NCBI GenBank assembly: GCA_029213165.1
Contig: JARGNO010000013.1
Location: 1 to 64,000, forward strand
DNA: 64,000 bases
Direction of reading: 5' to 3'
Source: Minwuia sp.
GTDB lineage: Bacteria; Pseudomonadota; Alphaproteobacteria; Minwuiales; Minwuiaceae
Of this stretch, positions 40,816 to 48,900 are shown one piece after another. How positions within the stretch are numbered: position 1 is the stretch's first letter; every line of letters starts with the position of its first letter. Under the pieces are notes generated by a model. That model was not told the origin of the DNA. It saw only the letters and a program-made list of their open reading frames with translations, and ran no database searches. The position numbers and the translations under genes were made by a program.

Positions 40816-41705
40816 CACAGGACGGACACAGCACCGCTGGGGGCGATCCTGGCACCAATCCGCATGGTCTCGATCCGCTCGCGGCGGACCTCAGGACCGG
40901 TGATGCGGACCGTTTCTACACGGCCATGTTCGCCGCCCCGGCCCCGCGCAAGCGACTGCTGACCCTCTATGCCTTCAACCTGGAAGTGGCCCGCACCCGG
41001 GAACGGGTCTCGGAGCCGATGCTGGGCCAGATCAGGCTGCAATGGTGGCGGGAGGCACTGGACGAGATGGCCGGGGGGCAGGTGCGCAACCATCCGGTCT
41101 GCACTGCCCTGAACGACTGGCTTGGCGACAGCTTTCCGGCGGAGGTCAAGACGCGGCTGGAGGCAATCCTGACCGCCCGGGAGCTGGACCTGGAGGACAG
41201 CGCCTTTCCGACCCTCGACAGCTACCGTGACTACGCTGCCACGACCGGCGGTATCCTGCTGGAACTCGGCCTGCATGCCGTCGGGATGGCGGACAGGGGA
41301 ATCGAACCTGTGGCCCGCCACGTGGGAACGGCCTATGCGATCACCGGCCTGATCAGGGCCATTCCGTTCGCCGGTACTGCAGGGCGGATGCTGATCCCGC
41401 AGGAGGTTCTGGAGCGTGTCGGCGCGACCGACAGCGCGGCACGGCGTGAACCGGACCGGATGCGCGCGGCCGTGGAGATTCTGGCCGATCAGGCGCAGGC
41501 GGAACTGCTTGCCGCGCGGCAGGCTGCAAGGGGTGTCCGTATCCCGGGTGCCGCACGCCCCGTCCTGCTGCACCGGACCCTGGCGGCAATGTATCTTCAC
41601 CGAATCCGCCGCGCCGGTCATGACCTGTCCAGTCCGCGACTGGACCCGGACAGTTTCGCCCGCATCTCACGGCTGCTGCTGCAAAATTTCCTGCGACGGT
41701 TCTGA
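40812..41705 (+). CDS. Squalene/phytoene synthase-fold protein, NDUFAF6-like
   Basis: A 297-residue protein with the isoprenoid-synthase fold: KRLLTLYAFNLEVARTRERV, LGQIRLQWWREALDEMAGG and YAITGLIRAIPFAGTAGRML. The two Asp-rich metal sites of true synthases are absent (NLEVARTRER in place of the usual DDIADE-type motif). This is typical of the NDUFAF6 group, whose human member supports complex I assembly. It contrasts with the intact HpnC and HpnD elsewhere in the window. It is coupled to the Mth938 gene and ends at a strong hairpin. Confidence 0.8.
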   Translation: MTQDGHSTAGGDPGTNPHGLDPLAADLRTGDADRFYTAMFAAPAPRKRLLTLYAFNLEVARTRERVSEPMLGQIRLQWWREALDEMAGGQVRNHPVCTALNDWLGDSFPAEVKTRLEAILTARELDLEDSAFPTLDSYRDYAATTGGILLELGLHAVGMADRGIEPVARHVGTAYAITGLIRAIPFAGTAGRMLIPQEVLERVGATDSAARREPDRMRAAVEILADQAQAELLAARQAARGVRIPGAARPVLLHRTLAAMYLHRIRRAGHDLSSPRLDPDSFARISRLLLQNFLRRF

Positions 41706-41714
41706 CCAGCGTAC

Positions 41715-41748
41715 CCAGGCGGCACCATGCCGACATGGTGCCGCCTGG
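41715..41748. terminator. 15-bp hairpin between convergent genes, likely two-way terminator
   Basis: CCAGGCGGCACCATG (41715-41729) and its exact inverse (41734-41748) enclose a 4-base loop. The T tracts on either side are weak, but the place between converging genes fits a bidirectional terminator. Confidence 0.7.
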
Positions 41749-41759
41749 ATTTGCCGTGA

Positions 41760-42581
41760 TCAGTTGCCGCCGGTGACTTCCAGCATCTGGCCGCTGACGT
41801 AGTTCGACAGCGGCAGGCAGAGCATGACGACCGCGCCCGCAGCCTCGGAAGGCTTGCCGCCACGGCCCATGGGGATCATGCGGTTGGCGGCTTCGATGTT
41901 CTGCACCGGCACGCCGATGGGCACCTTGTTGCCTTCGACCTCGATCATCTTCTTCTCGTCGGTGGCCTCGGTCAGGCGGGTCTCGATCAGGCCGAAGGCG
42001 ACCGCGTTGACGTTGACCTGATAGCGGCCCCATTCCTTCGCCAGCGTCTTGGTCAGGCCGACGATACCGGCCTTGCCAGCCGAATAGTTGGTCTGCCCGG
42101 CGTTGCCGCGGGTACCGGAGACGGAGGAGATGTTGACGACCTTGCGGATCACCGCCTCGCCCTGCTTCTCGACCTCTTCCTTCGACTTCACCCGGATGTA
42201 TTCCGATGCGGCCTTCAGGATGCGCCACGGAGCTTTCAGGTGGACGTCGATCATGGCGTCGAACTGGTCGTCGCTCATCTTCTGGATCACCGCGTCCCAA
42301 GTGTAGCCCGCGTTGTTGACGATGATGTGCAGGTTGCCGAAGGTCTCGATGGCCGTGTTGACGAAACGGTCGGCGAAGCCCTCCTCCGTCACGCTTCCGG
42401 CGCAGGCGATCGCCTGGCCCCCGGCGGCCTTGATCTCCGCCACGACCTCATTGGCCGGTGCCTCGTCCAGATCGTTGACCACGACCGACGCGCCGAAGCC
42501 TGCGAGCTGCAGGGCCACTTCACGCCCGATACCGCGACCGGAGCCTGTTACCAGTGCAACCTTTCCGTCCAGCATTCCCAT
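41760..42581 (-). CDS. Short-chain dehydrogenase/reductase (FabG-like)
   Basis: A 273-residue SDR. The NAD(P) site is VALVTGSGRGIGREVALQLA, then NNAG (HIIVNNAGYTWD), the catalytic serine in NISSVSG, and the Tyr/Lys pair in YSAGKAGIVGLTKTL. GGGGAGG precedes the start. It reduces or oxidises a hydroxyl/keto group; neighbours (a kinase-fold protein, an amidohydrolase and a GST) suggest breakdown of acyl or aromatic compounds, not membrane-lipid synthesis. The substrate is not known. Confidence 0.9.
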   Translation of the reverse strand: MGMLDGKVALVTGSGRGIGREVALQLAGFGASVVVNDLDEAPANEVVAEIKAAGGQAIACAGSVTEEGFADRFVNTAIETFGNLHIIVNNAGYTWDAVIQKMSDDQFDAMIDVHLKAPWRILKAASEYIRVKSKEEVEKQGEAVIRKVVNISSVSGTRGNAGQTNYSAGKAGIVGLTKTLAKEWGRYQVNVNAVAFGLIETRLTEATDEKKMIEVEGNKVPIGVPVQNIEAANRMIPMGRGGKPSEAAGAVVMLCLPLSNYVSGQMLEVTGGN

Positions 42582-42592
42582 CTGATCCTCCC

Positions 42593-44005
42593 CTATGATG
42601 CGCTGAATTCCATGGCGTTCTTGTAGCCCGAGTACACCGGCTGGTCGATGGCGACCTGGCGAATGACGCTTTCCCGCAGGTGCATGGCAAGGCCTGGATG
42701 GTCGAGAGCCATGGAGCCATCGCGCAAACCGTCCACCAGGACCTGCAGCAGTTCGCTTCGGCTGCCATCCCGGCCCAGTACCCGTTTCAGGCTCTCATGC
42801 TCCAGCCGGCGGCTTTCCGGTCCCAATGCGGCGTCCCGCAGCACGATGTCCAGCGAGTTGGCCGCGACGCGGGCGAGGAAACTTGTCCGCCCCTCCGTCG
42901 CGCCCATCACGTCGGCACGCAGGAAATCGCGCACGCTGGTGGTCAGCTCATCGGTGCGCGGCATGTTGATGTCATCACTGCCGTTGCCTTCGACGTGAAC
43001 GCCGGGCGGGCCGGGGATGATCAGATTGACGCAATCGACCTGGCATTCGGAGGTGCGCCGGGCGATGCCGGGGCGTTCGACAGTCCTGTCGGGGCCATTG
43101 CGCCAGCGTTCCGCCATGCGCAGGCATCCGACCGCCCACCAGAAGGAACCGAAGACCTCCCAGAAATGCACATGGTCACGATTGACCGGCTGGCCCGAGA
43201 CCGCTTCATAGCCCGCGAACAGGTCGTCGTAGGTGCCGAAGCCGCCCACCGGCAGGTGCGAGACACCGAACCGCCATGAATTGGTACAGATCCAGCCGAG
43301 ATCGCGCATCGGGTCGCCCAGGGTGGCAACTTCCCAGTCCAGCACCGCCACGACACCGGTCCCGGGCCGGATCATCAGGTTGCCGTTCCTGAAGTCATTG
43401 TGGACCAGCGTCACCCGATCCGTGTCGGGCAGGTTGGCAAGCATCCAGCGCGCGGCATAGTCAATCATGGGCTGTGGTGTGCCGAAGGCCTGATAGTCCT
43501 GCCAGAGTTCACGGATGTAGGACTCTGGCGTCCATCGCTCCAGCCGGTCGGCAATGCCGGCCGCATGAACATCCAGGGCATGGATACGGGCAAGGATCTC
43601 CCCGCACTGCCGCGCAAGGATCGGCCGGGTGCCCTCGAAGGCGTCCGAGCGGGCAATGCGCGCGCCCAGTGCTTCGCCCTCCAGCCAGTCCATGAAGAAA
43701 CCCGGACCCATGCCCTCCGAACCGTCGAGCACGGCCACCACTTCCGGTTCGGGTACGCCAGCCTGTCGGGCAAGCTGCATCAGTGCGGCTTCCACATCCA
43801 GACCCGGACCGGTGCGGTCCACGCCGGGATCACCGCCACCCGGCGCACGGCGAAATGCCAGCAGACGGGTGCACTGGTCGGTTTCGATCTCGACGCGGTG
43901 GGTTTCCTGACTGGCCCCGCCCGACAGGCGGTCGCAGGAAACAAGTCGCCGGAAACCGTTGATCCGACCGCTCAGATAGTTCTCGACGGCCTCAGCCAGT
44001 TGCAT
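42593..44005 (-). CDS. Aminoglycoside-phosphotransferase-fold protein fused to DUF6285
   Basis: A 470-residue fusion. Residues 1 to about 330 are an APH-like kinase fold: LSGGASQETHRVEIETDQC, GMGPGFFMDWLEG, the catalytic LVHNDFRNGNLMI and the metal-binding VLDWEVATLGDPMRDLGW. The last 130 residues (DELTTSVRDFLRADVMGATE, then FLARVAANSLDIVLRDAALG) are DUF6285. In many alphaproteobacteria these are two adjacent genes next to acyl-CoA or SDR genes; here they form one frame. The kinase substrate is unknown, and antibiotic resistance is unlikely from context. Eleven bases separate it from the SDR gene. Confidence 0.82.
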   Translation of the reverse strand: MQLAEAVENYLSGRINGFRRLVSCDRLSGGASQETHRVEIETDQCTRLLAFRRAPGGGDPGVDRTGPGLDVEAALMQLARQAGVPEPEVVAVLDGSEGMGPGFFMDWLEGEALGARIARSDAFEGTRPILARQCGEILARIHALDVHAAGIADRLERWTPESYIRELWQDYQAFGTPQPMIDYAARWMLANLPDTDRVTLVHNDFRNGNLMIRPGTGVVAVLDWEVATLGDPMRDLGWICTNSWRFGVSHLPVGGFGTYDDLFAGYEAVSGQPVNRDHVHFWEVFGSFWWAVGCLRMAERWRNGPDRTVERPGIARRTSECQVDCVNLIIPGPPGVHVEGNGSDDINMPRTDELTTSVRDFLRADVMGATEGRTSFLARVAANSLDIVLRDAALGPESRRLEHESLKRVLGRDGSRSELLQVLVDGLRDGSMALDHPGLAMHLRESVIRQVAIDQPVYSGYKNAMEFSAS

Positions 44006-44015
44006 CGCTGAAGCC

Positions 44016-45254
44016 TCAGATGGCGGCGGCCTGCATCCGCGCGGCGGGGCTGTCGGCAGTGCTGCCGGAAACCGTCCTGCCATCCTTGATGACGGCCAGA
44101 TGGCGGGTGCGGTCGGCGGCGGCGGTGATGTCCTCCACCGGATTGCCGGGCACCAGCAGGAAATCGGCCACGGCACCGTCGCGGATCACGCCACGGTCGC
44201 CGGGTTCCACCAGCTCCGCCGCATTCGACGTGCCCGCGATCAGGGCATCCAGCGCAGGCATTCCGGCTTCCGCCATATAGGCCAGCTCCCAGGCATTGGC
44301 GCCATGCAGGTTGAACGGGGTTCCGGCATCCGTGCCCATCGCCACGCGTCCCCCGGCAGCGATGTAGTCCTTGAAGGCCTGCAGATGGATGTCGTAGACG
44401 CGCTCCGACTTCTCCACCGCCCAGGCGGGGATACCCTTGTCGCGGTTCAGCAGGATGTTCTTCACGGCGGCCAGCGTCGGCACCAGGAAGACGCCGCCAG
44501 CAATCATTTCCGCGATGCATTCATCGTTCATGAAGATGCCATGCTCGATGGAATGGATGCCGCCACGCACGGCATTCAGAATGCCCTCGGCACCCTGCGC
44601 GTGGCTGGCGGTGCGCTTGTGGAACCGGCGCGCCTCCGAAATTCCGGCCTTCATTTCCTCAGCCGTGTAATGGGCATCTTCCGGGTTCACGCCCGGCGTC
44701 ATGACGCCACCCGTGGCCATGATCTTGATGACATCGACGCCCTTGTGGACATTGGTGCGAACGGCCTTGATCACGTCCTCCACACCGTCAGCCACCAGGC
44801 CCCAGCGATTGCCGTGGCCGCCGGTCATGCAGATCATCCGCCCCGACGCCCGCATCACCGGACCGGGAAAGCGACCGGCGTTCAGCGCGTCACGCACGTC
44901 GAGATCGATGTAGTCCTTGCCGCCGCAGTCACGCACGGCGACGATCCCGCCCTCCAGCGTGCGCCGCGCATGTTCCAGCGCGCGCAGACCGACGCCGGAT
45001 GCGGTCAGGCGGTCGACGCCTTCCGCCGGATTGGCTTCGGCCCCGTGGCAGATATGAACGTGGCAGTCGATCAGGCCCGGCATCAGGGTGGCCCCGGCGG
45101 TATCGACCTTCTGCCCGGCGAAGCCGCTGAAGGCATCTGCGGGCGCGACTTTCGTGATACGTCCGTTCTCGACCAGTACCGCCTGGCCTTCGGTCGGGCT
45201 GTTCAGCCCGTCAAAGACCAGTCCACCGGCATAGAGTGTTGCGTCGTCAGTCAT
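44016..45254 (-). CDS. Metal-dependent amidohydrolase (prolidase/imidazolonepropionase-like)
   Basis: A 412-residue hydrolase. The metal ligands are visible in PGLIDCHVHICHG, the carbamylated lysine in VDVIKIMATGGV, histidines in RTASHAQGAEG and SIEHGIF, and the final aspartate in VAMGTDAGTPF. This set defines the subgroup with Xaa-Pro-type carboxypeptidases and imidazolone-propionase-like enzymes. It probably cleaves an amide or cyclic amide in the cytosol. It sits in a minus-strand run with the APH-DUF6285 and GST genes. Confidence 0.88.
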   Translation of the reverse strand: MTDDATLYAGGLVFDGLNSPTEGQAVLVENGRITKVAPADAFSGFAGQKVDTAGATLMPGLIDCHVHICHGAEANPAEGVDRLTASGVGLRALEHARRTLEGGIVAVRDCGGKDYIDLDVRDALNAGRFPGPVMRASGRMICMTGGHGNRWGLVADGVEDVIKAVRTNVHKGVDVIKIMATGGVMTPGVNPEDAHYTAEEMKAGISEARRFHKRTASHAQGAEGILNAVRGGIHSIEHGIFMNDECIAEMIAGGVFLVPTLAAVKNILLNRDKGIPAWAVEKSERVYDIHLQAFKDYIAAGGRVAMGTDAGTPFNLHGANAWELAYMAEAGMPALDALIAGTSNAAELVEPGDRGVIRDGAVADFLLVPGNPVEDITAAADRTRHLAVIKDGRTVSGSTADSPAARMQAAAI

Positions 45255-45274
45255 CTGTCTGTCTTCCCTGTGTC

Positions 45275-45961
45275 TCAGTCGTAACCGGGGGCGGAACGGG
45301 CAACGCCATCATAGGCGTCCAGCACCCGGCCCAGCCATTCGGCAATCGGGTCATCATTCTCCAGCAGTCGGAACGGAGAAATGGCGCGTGCCCAGAGGAA
45401 GGGGCCAGCACACATGTGATCGGCAAAACCCGGTGTGTCGCCTGCGACCCAGGGCTGGCTGCGAAGGGTCAGGCGCAGCGGCATGAGTGACTGGCGAAAG
45501 CCTTTCACGCGTTCTTCGCGGCCTGCCTGCACCTCCTCCAGCGTCTTGCCGAAGCGCTTCTCCCGGCTTTCGCGGAAATAGGGCTTGTCGACCGGGTCGA
45601 GGTGTTCGTGGATGTCGTGCAACACCAGTTGCGCCACACCGCCGGTCAGCACGGCCTCGGTCCAGGCCTTGATGAAACGGGCTTCCGCCCGGCCGTTCGG
45701 GAAAAGGGTGGGCTTGTCCGGATAGGTGTCATCCAGATACTCGGCGATGGCCCAGGAGTCGGTCACCACCTTCCCGCCGTCAACAATGGTGGGCACGGTC
45801 TTCGCACCCAGTGACTCGATGGCTTCCCGGTCGGTGAACTTCCAGGCAACAGCCTCGACCGCCAACCCCTTGTGCGCCAGCGCCAGCCTGGAGCGCCAGC
45901 AGAAGGGGCTGAACCGTCGCTCCGGTTCCGCACCGCAAAGGTCGAACATCCTTATCGTCAT
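45275..45961 (-). CDS. Glutathione S-transferase (beta-etherase-like)
   Basis: A 228-residue protein. The thioredoxin-fold N-terminus is FDLCGAEPERRFSPFCWRSR, then AKTVPTIVDGGKVVTDSWAI with the cis-proline and glutathione-binding Asp/Ser. The helical C-terminal domain ends FADHMCAGPFLWARAISPFR. The FSPFCWR start resembles bacterial beta-etherase (LigE/LigF-type) enzymes that split aryl ethers with glutathione. The true substrate is not clear. It lies 32 bases after the large GDH gene. Confidence 0.8.
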   Translation of the reverse strand: MTIRMFDLCGAEPERRFSPFCWRSRLALAHKGLAVEAVAWKFTDREAIESLGAKTVPTIVDGGKVVTDSWAIAEYLDDTYPDKPTLFPNGRAEARFIKAWTEAVLTGGVAQLVLHDIHEHLDPVDKPYFRESREKRFGKTLEEVQAGREERVKGFRQSLMPLRLTLRSQPWVAGDTPGFADHMCAGPFLWARAISPFRLLENDDPIAEWLGRVLDAYDGVARSAPGYD

Positions 45962-45993
45962 CTGTCCCGATCTCCCCCGATCATCAATTCCGG

Positions 45994-48900
45994 TCAGGTC
46001 AGCAGCCTGGCAATCTGGCGGTTTGCCAGAACCAGCCGCGCGATATCCACGCCGCCGGACGCCCTGAGCTCGTTCATGACCTGATCAACCCGTTGCAGCC
46101 CCGACGCGAATTCCGATTCGAAGCCCGAAAGCGGATCATCCTGACCCGTCGCGAAGGCCTGTACAACCAGCCTGCGCTGCTGCGTATAGCTGTCATCCAC
46201 CAGCATCGCGACGGCCTGGCGGTCCCAGGCGCTTTCCACGTTCAGACCGGTCGCCTGCGCCCGCAGCCAGTCGAGACCAAGACGCCCGCCAAGCGCGAAG
46301 TAGGCGGCGGCAACCGTGCGCATCTCCTGCCCGACGTTCTCTGCGGCATCCACGATATCCAGGGTGGTGGCCAGCGGTGCCAGTGCCGCGACCTGTCCGG
46401 CCAGATCGCCGGGCACCCCGTCGCCCAGCAGACCCTCCCGTACCCGTTCCCAGTCGGCACGTTCCATCGGACCGAGCTGTTCGGCAAGGCTGCCCTTCAC
46501 CTGGTCGATGGCCGGGCGGAACCGTTGCACCATGCGCCCGCTGTCGATGGGACGCACGGCATTGTGCAGGAACCACTGCCCGGCACGCTCCATCAGTCCC
46601 TGCACCATGTTCAGCATCCGCGTCTGCACGGCGGCTGGCACGACATTGTCCAGCGCATCGATGGCATCCCACAGCGGTTGCAGGTCGAAGATGTCCCGCA
46701 CCGCCATTGTGACGCGGGCAACGTCGGCGGCGCTGACCCCCAGATCATCCTGGGCCAGCCGGGCGAAGGCCGGTCCGGCGCGGTTGACCATGAAATTCGC
46801 CACCTGGGTCGCAATGATTTCCCGCCGCAGCCTGTGCGCCTTGATCTCCGCGACATACTGCTGCTGCAGGTCGTCGGGGAAATAGGTGACCAGATCGGCC
46901 TCCAGCGACGGCTCATCGGGCAGGTCGCTTTCCAGCAGTTCGGTTTTCAGCGACATCTTCGCATAGGACAGCAGCACCGAGATCTCCGGACGGGTCAGGC
47001 CACCGGTACGGTCGGCCAGTTCGTCATCGGCGGGCAGGAATTCCACCTCCCGGTTCAGCAGGCCCGTGCGGGCATAGGATCGCATCATCCGGCCCAGCGG
47101 CCCGACATTGCCGCGTCCGGCACTCTCCGCCAGGGTGATCGCCTGACCCTGCACATAGTTGTCGCGCAGCACCAATGCGGCCACATCGTCGGTCATCTCC
47201 ACCAACTGCCGGTCGCGCTGCTTGCGCGTCATCTCACCGGCACCCTCCACGGCACCGAGCAGGATCTTCAGGTTGACCTCATGGTCCGAACAGTCGACCC
47301 CGGCGGAATTGTCGACGAAGTCGGTATTGATGCGCCCGCCCTCCTGCGCGAATTCGATCCGGGCGCGCTGGGTGATACCCAGGTTGGCGCCTTCACCAAC
47401 CACCTTCACCCGCAGCTCGTCGGCATCGATCCGGATCATGTCGCTGGCGCGGTCACCCACGTCGCCATGGCTCTCGTCGGTCGACTTGACATAGGTGCCG
47501 ATGCCGCCGAACCAGAGCAGATCGACCGGCGCGCGCAGGATGCCCTGAAGCAACTGGAACGGGCTGAGTTCGGTGTCGGCGATATCCAGGGCCTTCTGCG
47601 CCTCCGGCGTCAGGGTGACACGCTTGGCCTTGCGGTCGATCACCATGGCGCCGGCGGACAGTTTCGCCTTGTCGTAATCCTCCCAGCTCGACCTGGGCAG
47701 ATCGAACAGCCGCTGGCGCTCGGCGAAGCTGGTGGCAGCGTCGGGTGTCGGATCGATGAAGATGTGGCGATGGTCGAAGGCGGCGATCAGCAACGTCTGC
47801 TCCGACAGCAGCATGCCGTTGCCGAAGACGTCGCCGGACATGTCGCCGACCCCGACGGTGGTGAAGGGCTGGGTCTGGATATCCGTGCCCATCTCCCGGA
47901 AGTGCCGTTTCACGCATTCCCAGGCACCACGGGCGGTGATGCCCATCTTCTTGTGGTCGTACCCGGCGGCACCGCCACTGGCGAAGGCATCGCCCAGCCA
48001 GAAGCCGTAGTCGACCGCGACCTGGTTGGCATAGTCGGAGAAGGTGGCCGTGCCCTTGTCGGCGGCAACCACCAGATAGGGGTCATCGTCATCGCGGCGC
48101 ACCACATCCTTCGGGGGCACGATGGCGCCTTCGACGATGTTGTCGGTGATGTCGAGCAGCGATGAGATGAAGCTGCGGTAGCAGGCGATGCCTTCCGCCT
48201 GGATGGCCTCCCGATCACCACCGGCCGGCAGGTTCTTCGGCACGAAACCACCCTTTGATCCCGTGGGCACGATGACGGAGTTCTTCACCATCTGCGCCTT
48301 CACCAGACCCAGAACCTCGGTCCGGAAGTCCTCCCGCCGGTCGGACCAGCGCAACCCGCCACGGGCCACCAGTCCGCCGCGCAGGTGCACGCCCTCGAAC
48401 CGCGGGCTGTAGACGAAGATTTCCCGCAGAGGTCGGGGCAGTGGCAGGTCCTCCAGCGCCTGGCTGTCGAACTTGAAGGAGCAATAGGTACGGGCGCTGC
48501 CGTCGTCCAGCCGCTGGTAGAAACTGGTGCGCAGGGTGGACCGGATGGCATTCAGGAACCGGCGCAGGATGCGGTCCTGATCCAGGCTTTCGACATCGTT
48601 CAGCAGGACCTCGACCGATTCCATGATGGTCTGGGACAGGTCGTCACGATCGCCTGTGGTGGCGGGGTCGAACTGGATGCTGAACAGTTCCACCAGCAAC
48701 TGGGTGATGTCAGGGTTCGCGGCCAGCGTGTCTTCCATGTAGGCCTGGCTGAACTGGATACCCGCCTGGCGCAGGAACTTGCAGTAGGCGCGCAGCATCG
48801 TGACTTCAGGCGCGGTCAGGCCCAGGCTGAGGATCAGGCCGTTGAATCCGTCATCCTCCGTCTCGCCGTTGAAGATGCGCAGGAATCCGTCCTCGAAACC

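Noticed and set aside
41760-45961. Antibiotic-resistance role for the APH-fold protein
   Set aside because: It belongs to the acyl-CoA/SDR-associated APH group fused to DUF6285, and the neighbours are metabolic enzymes.
46093-48165. Plus-strand frame of 690 codons within gdhB
   Set aside because: Antisense to the conserved catalytic region of the large glutamate dehydrogenase, no start signal and no recognisable domain.
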